Source: an uncultured Arenicella sp. (GTDB lineage: Bacteria > Pseudomonadota > Gammaproteobacteria > Arenicellales > Arenicellaceae). Taken from it: 53,336 bases of DNA. Shown piece after piece: positions 39,220 through 47,583 of the stretch. Every line of letters begins with the position of its first letter. Positions within the stretch are counted from its first letter, which is position 1. Below the pieces are notes generated by a model. It worked only from the letters and a program-made list of their open reading frames with translations. It had not been told where the DNA came from and made no database searches. Made by a program: the position numbers and the translations under genes. Location of the stretch: NCBI GenBank assembly GCA_937974565.1, contig CALJWL010000006.1, positions 1-53,336 of the forward strand, written 5' to 3'.

Positions 39220-40659
39220 TTAGCTTCGACGCCAACGCTGAAACTTCTCCACCCATTTAAGCAAGCCGTGCGGTTGGTTTTCTCGTTTCCAGACTCCGGC
39301 CACAAATTTGTTTGCCTCAGCCAAACTGGGGTACAAATGAATAGTGCCCAGTATTTTATTCAGCCCCAAATTATGTTTCATGGCAAGCACATACTCTGAA
39401 ATCAAATCACCGGCATGATGCCCAACAATGGTGACGCCCAAAATCGTGTCTTTACCAGTGGGGGTGATTACTTTAACAAAACCGTGGGCTTCGCCATCGG
39501 CAATGGCTCTATCAAGATCATCGATGCCATATTTTGTTACTTGGTAATCCAAATTTTTCTCTTTAGCTTCACTTTCACTGATACCCACTCTAGCAACCTC
39601 AGGCATCGTGAAGGTTGCCCATGGTATGACCCGATAATCCACCTTAAACTTGCGGGCAAAGCCAAATAAGGCATTCACTGTGGCATACCACGCTTGGTGT
39701 GATGCCGTATGAGTGAACTGAAACGGCCCGGTCACATCACCACAGGCAAAGATATTAGGCACGGCGGTGCGTAAGTAATCGTCGGTTTCGATGGTGCCAT
39801 TGCGACGCAACTTGATTCCATGTTTGGCAAGGTCCATCTGGTCTGTATTTGGTTTACGGCCTACGGCAACCAACACTTGATCGAAAGGCACTTCAACAGG
39901 ACCATCAGGAGATTCACAGTGCAACACCCGCTGGCCGCCTTCTTCGACGAATTTCACGGCTTTGTGGTTGGTCAGAACACGAATGCCTTCACGCTCAAAC
40001 TTGGCGGTAATATGCTCAGCAACGTCACTGTCTTCTCGGCCCATCAGTTGGCTCATCATCTCGACCGTGGTGACTTGAGAACCGAGTTTTGAGAACGCCT
40101 GACTGAGTTCGCAACCGATTGGCCCACCGCCTAAAACAACCAGACGTTTAGGCAATTGTTCTAATTCCCACACGTTATCTGAGGTCAGATAGGACATGTT
40201 ATCCAAGCCTTCAATGGGGGGCACAAAAGGCCTTGCGCCAGTGGATATGATGATGCTCTTAGTGGTGATTGTTCGATCTCCAACCTTGACCGTGTGCTTG
40301 TCGATGATTTCACCTTCACCTTGAACACACTCGACGCCCAGGCCGGTAAAACGTTCTACAGAATCATGCGGCTCAATGGTTTTAATCACCTCTTGCACGC
40401 GCTGCATCACTTTTTTGAAAACCGGCTTAACATCAACCGGTTCGATGCCGAATTCGTCAGCACGTGACATGTAATTAGCCACCTTCGCTGAACGCAGTAA
40501 TGCTTTACTTGGCACACAGCCTGTATTCAAGCAATCACCGCCCATTTTATCTCGTTCTATTAGGATGACTTTGGCTTTTACGGCGGCGGCAATCAACGCT
40601 GCGACTAAACCACCAGACCCCGCACCAATAACAACTAGGTTTGCTTCATATTTTGCCAT
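39220..40659 (-). CDS. MerA-like FAD pyridine nucleotide-disulfide oxidoreductase
   Basis: 479 residues. FAD-binding GAGSGGLVAA, redox-active Cys43/Cys48 in GGDCLNTGCVPSKAL, NAD(P)-binding VVLGGGPIGCELSQAF, FAD motif IFACGDVTG, then a dimerisation domain. Near the C-terminus, HLYPSLAEANK has Tyr443 just before Pro where dihydrolipoamide dehydrogenase and glutathione reductase have the catalytic His, so it is not LpdA; this resembles mercuric reductase, but no N-terminal HMA domain or C-terminal CC pair is present. Its physiological substrate is unknown. It follows the VTT/TVP38 gene by 47 nt, a pairing I recall from many proteobacteria, and the two probably act together. Confidence 0.9.
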   Translation of the reverse strand: MAKYEANLVVIGAGSGGLVAALIAAAVKAKVILIERDKMGGDCLNTGCVPSKALLRSAKVANYMSRADEFGIEPVDVKPVFKKVMQRVQEVIKTIEPHDSVERFTGLGVECVQGEGEIIDKHTVKVGDRTITTKSIIISTGARPFVPPIEGLDNMSYLTSDNVWELEQLPKRLVVLGGGPIGCELSQAFSKLGSQVTTVEMMSQLMGREDSDVAEHITAKFEREGIRVLTNHKAVKFVEEGGQRVLHCESPDGPVEVPFDQVLVAVGRKPNTDQMDLAKHGIKLRRNGTIETDDYLRTAVPNIFACGDVTGPFQFTHTASHQAWYATVNALFGFARKFKVDYRVIPWATFTMPEVARVGISESEAKEKNLDYQVTKYGIDDLDRAIADGEAHGFVKVITPTGKDTILGVTIVGHHAGDLISEYVLAMKHNLGLNKILGTIHLYPSLAEANKFVAGVWKRENQPHGLLKWVEKFQRWRRS

Positions 40660-40706
40660 CTTTATTCTCCTGTGGAATCGGCTCTTTTATGGCTTGAGCC
40701 GGTAAG

Positions 40707-41390
40707 TTAGGTTGGGGTATTGCGTGCTTTTAAAAAGCTCAATGCTTTTTTAGCAATGATTGGGAAAACGCCTAATAACACGAATGAAATGATCAATTTT
40801 AGGCTTACGATGTCACTGGTACTTTTGATCTGGGCAATTTGAGTGCCTGCATTAACGTAAACAGCGGTGCCGGCTAACATTCCTAATTGGCTAGCCCAAT
40901 AAAAGGTTAATGTTTTTAGCTTGGTCAGAGCTAATAAAGAGTTAACAACAAAAAACGGAAATAACGGCACTAATCTCAAACCAAATACATAAAACGCACC
41001 CTCGCTCTCAATGCCTTTATTTACAGCGGCCAAACGGTCGCCAAACTTAGCTTCAATTGCGTCATGAAACAAAAACCGTGTGAAGATAAACGCCAAAGTC
41101 GCACCTATTGTACTGGCGAATGAGACTAACAAAACTCCAGCCCAAAACCCAAAAATAGCACCACCGGCTACGGTTAATATTAGCGCCGCTGGTAACGCTA
41201 ATGCCGCGAATGCCACATAAGTTAGGAAAAATGCACCCGCAATGAGTATTGGCTTTTCTGCATAAAGCGTGTTCAATGCATCTTTCTGGCTTTTAAGGTA
41301 TTCAAGAGAAAAGTACTGTTGTAAGTCGAATATAAAGAAGGCAGCAATCAATGCAACAAAGATCGCGGCTAAGACAATTTTAGCTTTCAT
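40707..41390 (-). CDS. TVP38/TMEM64 (VTT/DedA-type) membrane protein
   Basis: 227 residues with about five to six hydrophobic segments. The VTT-type core is visible: LPAALILTVAGGAIFGFWAG, then FIFTRFLFHDAIEAKFGDRL and GLRLVPLFPFFVVNSLLALT. Family members are inner-membrane proteins; related DedA and VTT proteins act in lipid scrambling, and roles for the TVP38 branch are poorly known. It is first of a two-gene unit with the MerA-like reductase, divergent from the phosphopantetheinyl transferase gene. Confidence 0.9.
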   Translation of the reverse strand: MKAKIVLAAIFVALIAAFFIFDLQQYFSLEYLKSQKDALNTLYAEKPILIAGAFFLTYVAFAALALPAALILTVAGGAIFGFWAGVLLVSFASTIGATLAFIFTRFLFHDAIEAKFGDRLAAVNKGIESEGAFYVFGLRLVPLFPFFVVNSLLALTKLKTLTFYWASQLGMLAGTAVYVNAGTQIAQIKSTSDIVSLKLIISFVLLGVFPIIAKKALSFLKARNTPT

Positions 41391-41577
41391 AAATTTTTAC
41401 GTAATGTGGGTGTCTTTTATTATTGGGTTTCTATCTAAGGCTTGTATTGCAGCTTAGCATGGGCATGGTGATTAATTTGTGTCCCCAATAAGGCGCCAAT
41501 AAGAACAATTTGTCGACCCATAGCAAGACCTAGCATACTCTCCTTTTATTACTGACCCACCAATAAATATCAAAAGA

Positions 41578-42384
41578 ATGATAGATAAACTAGCCATTAC
41601 GCCGAATTGGTCGGCTATTCAATCAAACAATATGCCTACGCTTAATGAAGGCGAATTGCATTTATGGTGTCTGCCATTAGAACTTAACAGCAAACAAGTT
41701 GATCAAGCGCAACGCTGGCTAAGCGATATACAACGCGACAAACACGCCAGACGCAGCACACCGCAACTAAAACAAGCGTATCTCGCGGGCCGTTACTTTT
41801 TACTGCGTTTACTAGGGCATTATACAAACGACGACCCCGCGTTAATTCAACTCAGCTACACACGGTTAAACAAGCCGTATTTGAGTGATAACACCCACCA
41901 CATACACTTTAATTTCACCGACACATCAATCAAAAACGACCCCAACTTAGGCGAGTCAACGCAAACAAACACCGTTGGCCTCTACGCGTTTTCTTATGAC
42001 GCCGAAGTTGGGGTTGACATAGAACACCTCTCACGACGCAGCGATTTCACGCCGATCGTAAAGCGACGTTTTAGTGCTTCGGAACAAACCTTGGTGACTA
42101 ACGGCAATGGGGACATAGACCCAGAACTGTTTCTTAGTATATGGACTCGCAAAGAAGCCTCTGGTAAGGCCACGGGGCAAGGCATCAATTTTCAAATGAA
42201 TCAACGCAACCTGATCAATAACGACACAAACGACAACAACCTCGCGCAACTCAACTATACGGACGAAGAGCAGCGCGCTTGGCGGCTTACCCAACTGCGC
42301 TTAGCGCACGACCTAATTGGCTGCGTGGTTCATGCCGGGCATCAGCCATTATCAATCAAAGCGTTTAATCGGTGCGATATATAA
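41578..42384 (+). CDS. Sfp-type 4'-phosphopantetheinyl transferase with altered motif
   Basis: 268 residues, slightly longer than the usual 220-245. It would transfer the phosphopantetheine arm of CoA to a serine of carrier proteins. Key residues are kept: VGVDIE with Asp147 and Glu149 (Mg2+), and W189-T-R-K192-E193 with K197. The FNLSHS motif, whose His contacts CoA, reads FNFTDTS (111-117), and an Asn/Thr-rich insert follows, so CoA binding may differ. The C-terminal 43 bp overlap the convergent DUF218 gene. No NRPS, PKS or carrier-protein gene is in the window. ATG 41578 is used; ATG 41632 is possible. Confidence 0.87.
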   Translation: MIDKLAITPNWSAIQSNNMPTLNEGELHLWCLPLELNSKQVDQAQRWLSDIQRDKHARRSTPQLKQAYLAGRYFLLRLLGHYTNDDPALIQLSYTRLNKPYLSDNTHHIHFNFTDTSIKNDPNLGESTQTNTVGLYAFSYDAEVGVDIEHLSRRSDFTPIVKRRFSASEQTLVTNGNGDIDPELFLSIWTRKEASGKATGQGINFQMNQRNLINNDTNDNNLAQLNYTDEEQRAWRLTQLRLAHDLIGCVVHAGHQPLSIKAFNRCDI

Positions 42385-43142
42385 AGCATCGCCATACCGT
42401 AATACTCGTGCAACGCTCGGGTGGTTTGTTGCAATGCCCCTGCGGATGGCAACCAATTGAAAACTTCAGGTTTATCAACCTTTCTAACCGCCACATCAGC
42501 CGACACTGGTGTGATGCTTAATGGCAACGTCCTAAAAATTTTCATCGCGCGAGGCATGTGGCTGGCCGACGTTACAAGCAAAGCACTGTTAATACCAGCA
42601 TGGTTTAATAACCCCGCCGTAAGCCTTCCGTTTTGCAAAGTATTACGACTATTGGCTTCATGCAAAATAGCTTCTTCGGGCACACCCCATTGCGTCAATA
42701 ATGTTCTGGCGTAGTCCGCTTCTCCACCAAAGTTCGCTTGATGGTAGACATTGCCGCCACTGATAACGATTGTTGATGCTTTACCCGCTTTGTATAATTG
42801 CGTGGCATACCAGTAACGATCCGATGTCGAGCCAAGCTGGGTATGCTGTGCTGGCGGCAACGGAATACGCAAGCCACCGCCCAGCACTATGATCGCATCG
42901 TGGCGCTGAATCTCGGCCAATGAACGCTGCGGGTATTGGCTTTCTAAACCAGACATTAACTTATTAGAGAACATCGGGTTAGAGCTAAAGAGAAAAATAA
43001 CAACACACAAACAGCGGCAACATAACGCCCACACTGGTTTCTTACACACGTGCAATAGTATTGATAAAAGGGCAAACATTGACATCAACCCAACCGGGTA
43101 GATTAATGCAGCCAAAATTTTAGTGGCAATCAACGAGTCCAA
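42342..43142 (-). CDS. DUF218/YdcF-ElyC-like membrane protein
   Basis: About 266 residues from a TTG (43142); the first in-frame ATG is 19 codons later and would cut the first membrane helix, so a TTG start is favoured but unproven. There are two N-terminal membrane segments, then the periplasmic DUF218 domain: DAIIVLGGGL, TIVISGGN, EANSRNTLQNGRL, LLVTSASHMPRAM. Relatives ElyC and SanA act in envelope or peptidoglycan-precursor homeostasis; the exact role here is unknown. Its 3' end overlaps the convergent phosphopantetheinyl transferase gene. Confidence 0.88.
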   Translation of the reverse strand: MDSLIATKILAALIYPVGLMSMFALLSILLHVCKKPVWALCCRCLCVVIFLFSSNPMFSNKLMSGLESQYPQRSLAEIQRHDAIIVLGGGLRIPLPPAQHTQLGSTSDRYWYATQLYKAGKASTIVISGGNVYHQANFGGEADYARTLLTQWGVPEEAILHEANSRNTLQNGRLTAGLLNHAGINSALLVTSASHMPRAMKIFRTLPLSITPVSADVAVRKVDKPEVFNWLPSAGALQQTTRALHEYYGMAMLYISHRLNALIDNG

Positions 43143-43450
43143 GGAAGGTGCCCGGTATTTTTAATTGATAATGACATGGTCGCATCATAACGCATCACAA
43201 CTTTAATACAGACACGTCGGTTATCTAAGCAAGCTCTGATTTAATTGGTTTTACCTTTGGCCAAGTCGTTGCCTTACTCAACAAAACCTGCCAGCCAAGC
43301 TTATATCACTCCACTCAATCCTCAGTTTGAAAAGCCGAAGAAAGCCTCAACTTGGCTCAATTAAAGGTTCTCGAAACCTGACTGCAAACTATTAACTCTA
43401 CACACTTCAAGTGTTAGCATTACGGTCCGATATTTCAGCAGTTACTCACA
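43143..43450. promoter_or_regulatory. Divergent region upstream of trpBA, with a small palindrome
   Basis: 308 bp between the DUF218 gene and trpB. A perfect odd palindrome, ACACTT-c-AAGTGT at 43402-43414, lies 36 bp before the trpB ATG and could be an operator. A small hairpin, AGGTT/AACCT, lies near 43363-43377. I see no leader peptide rich in Trp codons and no classical attenuator. Confidence 0.35.
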
Positions 43451-44704
43451 ATGGACTTATTTGACTTTACCGAGGGCCGAGAAGGCTACTATGGTGAGTA
43501 TGGCGGCACTTTTTTGCCGGAGATACTCCACACCACAATTGAGGAACTCAAAACTGAGTTCCGCAAAGCCAAAGACGACCCAAGTTTTTGGCAAGAGTTC
43601 ATCGAGTTAATGCAAAGTTACTCTGGTCGCCCAACGCCAGTAACGCATTTAGCGAACCTGTCTAAAAAACTAGGCGGTGCGCAGATTTACATCAAGCGCG
43701 AAGACTTAAACCACACAGGCTCTCACAAAATCAACAATGTGATGGGCCAAGGCTTGCTGGTGAAACGCATGGGCAAAACCCGTGTTATTGCCGAGACAGG
43801 CGCTGGCCAACACGGCTATGCGACCGCGACCATGGCAGCGCGTTTTGGGTTTCAAAGCAAAATTTACATGGGGGCCGTGGACGTTGCACGCCAACGGCCA
43901 AACGTGTTCTGGATGGAAAACATGGGGTCTGAAGTGATTGCCGTGAAAGACGGCCAACAGACGTTAAAAGACGCGATTAATGAATGTTTACGAGATTGGG
44001 TCACCAACATGGATAACACTCATTACGTATTGGGCACCGCGTGCGGGCCGCACCCATTTCCAGAGATGGTAAGTTGGTTCCAGTCCATTATTGGCAAAGA
44101 GGCACGAGCGCAAATGCTTGAACGCGCAGGCAAACTGCCAGATCGCGTGTTTGCTTGTGTTGGCGGAGGCTCCAATGCCATTGGTTTATTCCAAGGCTTT
44201 ATGGACGACAATGACACCCAACTGGTGGGCTGCGAAGCTGGCGGGTTTGGCCCAGGCAAGGGCAACCATGCCGCCCGATTAGCTTATAAAGACGCGTCAG
44301 TTGGCGTTGCACAAGGCATGAAAACGTATTTTCTGCAAAATGATGATGGCAATATGTTGCACACTCATTCGGTGGCGGCGGGCTTAGATTATATTGGCGT
44401 CAATCCAGTACTGGTTCACCTTTGGGAAAAAAGCCGCGTGCGCTTTGAGGCAGTGACCGATGCGCAAGTCACGGAAGCACTTAAGCTTGCCATGCGCACC
44501 GAGGGTGTTATCCCCGCGCTGGAAAGTTCTCATGGGTTTGCGCAAGCTATTTTAGAAGCCGAACAAATGTCTAAAGACGAAGTCGTGCTGATTAATATGA
44601 GCGGGCGCGGCGATAAAGACATTTTCACCATTGCAGACGCTTTGGGTGATGAACATTGGAAAACATTTATTCGACAGAAGGCAGAGGAATATGGGCCAGA
44701 GTGA
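43451..44704 (+). CDS. trpB: Tryptophan synthase beta chain
   Basis: 417 residues (usual about 397). A PLP enzyme joining indole and serine to tryptophan. PLP Lys93 in HTGSHKINN, catalytic Glu115 in AETGAGQHG, phosphate loop VGGGSNAIG. Lys173 in TLKDAINECLRDW matches Salmonella beta Lys167, which pairs with alpha Asp56. It overlaps trpA by 14 nt, so the subunits are probably coupled in translation. The trp genes for earlier steps are not adjacent. Confidence 0.98.
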   Translation: MDLFDFTEGREGYYGEYGGTFLPEILHTTIEELKTEFRKAKDDPSFWQEFIELMQSYSGRPTPVTHLANLSKKLGGAQIYIKREDLNHTGSHKINNVMGQGLLVKRMGKTRVIAETGAGQHGYATATMAARFGFQSKIYMGAVDVARQRPNVFWMENMGSEVIAVKDGQQTLKDAINECLRDWVTNMDNTHYVLGTACGPHPFPEMVSWFQSIIGKEARAQMLERAGKLPDRVFACVGGGSNAIGLFQGFMDDNDTQLVGCEAGGFGPGKGNHAARLAYKDASVGVAQGMKTYFLQNDDGNMLHTHSVAAGLDYIGVNPVLVHLWEKSRVRFEAVTDAQVTEALKLAMRTEGVIPALESSHGFAQAILEAEQMSKDEVVLINMSGRGDKDIFTIADALGDEHWKTFIRQKAEEYGPE

Positions 44705-45485
44705 CAATCTTAAAAGCTATCTGAGTGAGCGTAAGAACTCACTCGCAAAAAGACAGCGAGCGGCCATGATTATGACCCACGTTGTCTGTGGTTACCCATC
44801 CTTTGAAGACAACTGGAAAGAATTAGAGGTTATGGAGGAGTTTGGCGTTGACTTGGTTGAGCTTCAATTCCCATTCTCGGAGCCATCCGCCGACGGCCCT
44901 TTGTTTGTTAAAGCCAACCAAGAAGCCATCAAGAATGGAGTGCGCGTGCAAGATTGCTTTGACTTTATGAGTAAAGTTACAGCGCACTTCTCTTTTAAAG
45001 TGGTCATGATGGGGTACTTTAACACCATCTTCAAAACTGGCCAGAGAACGTTTTTAGAACGATTAAAAGGCGCCGGCGGTTACGGTTTTATTGTGCCCGA
45101 TTTGCCCATTGAAGAAGCCGGTGAACTTCACGGCATTGCCAAAGAAATGGGGTTGTCACCGGTTGTATTGATGACGCCGACTAACAGCGATCAACGCCTA
45201 GCCGAGCTAGCTCAAACCGCCGATGGATTTGTCTACACCGTGGCACGAAAAGGCGTCACTGGGTCAAACACCGACATGGACAGTGAACTGGCTGAATTTA
45301 TCGCGCGCTGCAAGCAATTTACAGACGTACCGCTCGCCGTTGGTTTTGGTGTTTCACACGCGCATGACATTGAGTTTATTGGCCAACATGCCGACATTGC
45401 GGTGATCGGCACGGCGGCCTTAAAAGCGTGGGAGACGGGCAAAGAGCAAGGCTTGCGAGATTTTTTCACTCAACTCCTCCATTAG
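44691..45485 (+). CDS. trpA: Tryptophan synthase alpha chain, divergent
   Basis: 264 residues from ATG 44691, with GAGG ahead of it inside the end of trpB. Releases indole from indole-3-glycerol phosphate for channelling to TrpB. Catalytic Glu57 and Asp68 (Salmonella Glu49 and Asp60) are kept in VELQFPFSEPSADGP, but the residue matching alpha Asp56 is Glu64. The N-terminal region (MTHVVCGYPSFEDN) is also unlike the common PYITAGDP form, so it belongs to a divergent subgroup. GVTGSNT and GFGVSHAHD phosphate-binding regions are present. Confidence 0.95.
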   Translation: MGQSDNLKSYLSERKNSLAKRQRAAMIMTHVVCGYPSFEDNWKELEVMEEFGVDLVELQFPFSEPSADGPLFVKANQEAIKNGVRVQDCFDFMSKVTAHFSFKVVMMGYFNTIFKTGQRTFLERLKGAGGYGFIVPDLPIEEAGELHGIAKEMGLSPVVLMTPTNSDQRLAELAQTADGFVYTVARKGVTGSNTDMDSELAEFIARCKQFTDVPLAVGFGVSHAHDIEFIGQHADIAVIGTAALKAWETGKEQGLRDFFTQLLH

Positions 45486-45500
45486 CTAACCTGCGGCCTT

Positions 45501-45524
45501 ATTATCCGTATGGGTACGGATAAT
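45501..45524 (+). other. Perfect 10-bp hairpin just after trpA
   Basis: ATTATCCGTA, loop tggg, TACGGATAAT, 15 nt after the trpA stop and upstream of the intrinsic terminator. No T tract follows. It may protect the 3' end of the mRNA or bind a protein; function unknown. Confidence 0.6.
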
Positions 45525-45540
45525 CGTTAAAAAGAGTAAT

Positions 45541-45574
45541 AAAAAGCCCAGCTAGGATTCATCTGGGCTTTTTT
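45541..45574 (+). terminator. Rho-independent terminator of trpBA
   Basis: AAAGCCCAG (45543-45551) pairs with CTGGGCTTT (45563-45571) and is followed by further T residues. It lies 57 nt after the trpA stop and ends the trpBA transcript. Confidence 0.9.
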
Positions 45575-45781
45575 GTTGGAATTTTATATTGCGGCTTGCC
45601 ATACTAAATAGGTGCAAGGCCTTACCGCAATACACATGCAGACCTTGGGCACTAAATTCTCAGAGGCTTGGGACTGAAATAGCGATTAAGATGGCGCTGA
45701 TACAGTTACATCCCTCTATTTTCCATGTAAAAACGATGCAGCCCTTCGTGACTCATCGTTAAACCGAATTAAGGAGAAGCA

Positions 45782-46864
45782 ATGCGTGAAAGAAAACTTT
45801 TTTGCATAGGCTGGTTACCCATTCTGGCTATATCTCTTGCTTTATTGACGTTGACTTTAATGTTCAAATGGCGTCACATTGAGCAACACGTTAAGTCGTC
45901 TGCTGAACAAGCACTGGCAAGCGAAGAATTTTCATGGGCCAGCCTAGAGACCTATAACCAAGGACGCAATGTGGTTATTACTGGCGCTGCCCCCAATAAT
46001 GAGGCCATTAAAAAAGCCGAGAAACTCGCCACCAATGCGTATGGCGTGCGCGAGGCAACTCATAATGGCGAACCATTGGCCGCTAAGCCAACTCCGGCTC
46101 CCGCTAAGCCAACTCCGGATCCCGCGCCAGTATTACAGAACGTCGATTTAGAGATGTTGGTCAATGGCAACAAAATAGAACTTAGAGGCAATGTTGCAAA
46201 CCAAGCCGATGCGGACCGACTATTGTTAGCCGCCAGAAATGAATTCGGTGCCGACAATGTGGTGAATTACCTAACCATCGACAATACGTTTAAAACCATT
46301 GCTGACATCGGCTTTGTGGGTGCCTTAGGAGCGGCCAAAGAGTCATCCAACCCAATTAAGGCTCGTCTGCAACACAAAACTCTGTCATTGACTGGCACCG
46401 TAGCCGATGTCGAAACTCGCACAACAATCGGTAACGCCGCCAAGCGTTTATTTAATGGCACCGTTGACAATGGCTTAACCGTGCCAGCGCCCATAAAGCA
46501 AGACGTATGCGCCGACTTGTTAGCCAAACTATTGGCGACTGGCAAGATCAACTTTCAAACTGGCAACGCGACAATCGCGACAGACAGCTACGATTTACTT
46601 GATCAAATTATCGCTATCGCCAAACGCTGCCCTAATGCCAATTTCAATGTCGAAGGCCACACCGACTCAACAGGCAATCACAATTCTAATCTCCGCCTCA
46701 GCGAACGCCGAGCAACATCGGTCATCAATTACCTGACAGAGAAAGGTTTAAATCCACAGCGTTTCTCAGCCATAGGCTTGGGTCCTAACAAACCCATCGC
46801 AAGTAACAACACGGCGCAGGGCCGAGCTGAAAACCGACGAATTGAGTTCAAACTCCGTAACTAA
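45782..46864 (+). CDS. OmpA-family envelope protein with BON-like repeats
   Basis: 360 residues with a strong AAGGAG ribosome site. One N-terminal membrane segment (about 9-27) anchors it, so this is an inner-membrane-anchored or uncleaved-leader form, not an OmpA barrel. BON-like stretches follow (about 55-95, 118-165, 192-232; VVITGAAPNNEAIKKAEKLA, KIELRGNVANQADADRLL, TLSLTGTVADVETRTTI), separated by a Pro/Ala linker with a KPTPxPA direct repeat. The C-terminal OmpA/MotB peptidoglycan-binding domain is about 250-358 (EGHTDSTGNHNSNLRLSERR, GLGPNKPIASNN). The layout resembles ArfA-like OmpA proteins. It sits 22 nt before the helix-hairpin-helix gene. Confidence 0.9.
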   Translation: MRERKLFCIGWLPILAISLALLTLTLMFKWRHIEQHVKSSAEQALASEEFSWASLETYNQGRNVVITGAAPNNEAIKKAEKLATNAYGVREATHNGEPLAAKPTPAPAKPTPDPAPVLQNVDLEMLVNGNKIELRGNVANQADADRLLLAARNEFGADNVVNYLTIDNTFKTIADIGFVGALGAAKESSNPIKARLQHKTLSLTGTVADVETRTTIGNAAKRLFNGTVDNGLTVPAPIKQDVCADLLAKLLATGKINFQTGNATIATDSYDLLDQIIAIAKRCPNANFNVEGHTDSTGNHNSNLRLSERRATSVINYLTEKGLNPQRFSAIGLGPNKPIASNNTAQGRAENRRIEFKLRN

Positions 46865-46886
46865 TTACACGACAGGAACAATCATT

Positions 46887-47396
46887 ATGAAATTTCTTTT
46901 TTTTGAGATCTGGGTATTTCTTCTATTAGCCTTTTTACTAGGTATGTTTGTGCAGTGGTTTTTTTGTTGCCGCAGTAAAAAAGATGACCCAAAGGTCAGC
47001 CAATCCACCGCTGATATTGAAGCTCAAAGCATTGCCGCGGCCGCAACGCCGATTGCATCCGTTGACACTTCAAACGCCACACGAACTGAAGTCGCTATTG
47101 ACGAACAATGGCGCCCCATGGGGTTTAGCAGCGCGCCAACCGACGCCGATGAGTTAAAGCGAATCAAAGGCATTGGCTCAGTTATCGAAGGAACCTTAAA
47201 CGAATTAGGTATATATCAGTTTAAACAAATAGCCAGTTGGGATGATAACAACGTGAAATGGGTTGAAAACTTTCTTTCTTTCCCTGGCCGAGTTTACCGC
47301 GAGGACTGGATCGATCAAGCCCAGACACTGGCAGACGGCGGCAGCACTGAGTTTGCGGAAAGAGTCGATAAAGGCGATGTAAATTACGACAACTGA
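46887..47396 (+). CDS. Membrane-anchored helix-hairpin-helix protein
   Basis: 169 residues from ATG 46887, with CAGGAA 8 nt upstream. One N-terminal membrane segment (about 4-26, then CC), an Ala/Thr-rich linker, then a helix-hairpin-helix-type domain at about 86-150 (DELKRIKGIGSVIEGTLNEL, FLSFPGRVYREDWIDQA). This domain is also found as a C-terminal extension in some NuoE-like and hypothetical proteins. It may bind nucleic acid or a protein; the location suggests the envelope. Co-transcribed with the OmpA/BON gene. Confidence 0.85.
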   Translation: MKFLFFEIWVFLLLAFLLGMFVQWFFCCRSKKDDPKVSQSTADIEAQSIAAAATPIASVDTSNATRTEVAIDEQWRPMGFSSAPTDADELKRIKGIGSVIEGTLNELGIYQFKQIASWDDNNVKWVENFLSFPGRVYREDWIDQAQTLADGGSTEFAERVDKGDVNYDN

Positions 47397-47433
47397 GTTG
47401 CTTTAGCCTCAATGGCATAGGCACTTAATTGAT

Positions 47434-47467
47434 GGTCAAGGTCTGCTGGGTAGGCCTTGACCTTTTT
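47434..47467 (+). terminator. Rho-independent terminator after the HhH gene
   Basis: GGTCAAGG (47434-47441) pairs perfectly with CCTTGACC (47455-47462), followed by TTTTT. It lies 38 nt after the stop codon. Confidence 0.9.
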
Positions 47468-47539
47468 AATGGGCGTTTCATATTGATGCACAGAAAACTT
47501 ACTTTGATTTAAAGCAGAACAGACTTAAAAGTTACCCTT

Positions 47540-47583
47540 AAAACCAAAACATTGCTTAACTTTAAGGAAGTTTTGGTTTTTTT
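47540..47583. terminator. Second terminator-like hairpin
   Basis: AAACCAAAAC (47541-47550) pairs with GTTTTGGTTT (47570-47579), followed by more T. The A run on the left would serve as a T run on the minus strand, so it may also act from the galE side. Confidence 0.65.

Noticed and set aside
39220-40659. Calling the flavoprotein dihydrolipoamide dehydrogenase or true mercuric reductase
   Set aside because: The residue before Pro444 is Tyr, not the Lpd His; and the MerA C-terminal Cys pair and HMA domain are absent.
44631-44690. Longer TrpA start upstream of 44691
   Set aside because: It is only trpB sequence in another frame; ATG 44691 has GAGG upstream and matches the usual TrpA length.
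46842-46886. Longer start for the HhH protein
   Set aside because: The extra 15 codons lie in the end of the OmpA gene; ATG 46887 has a good ribosome site and a membrane segment right after it.
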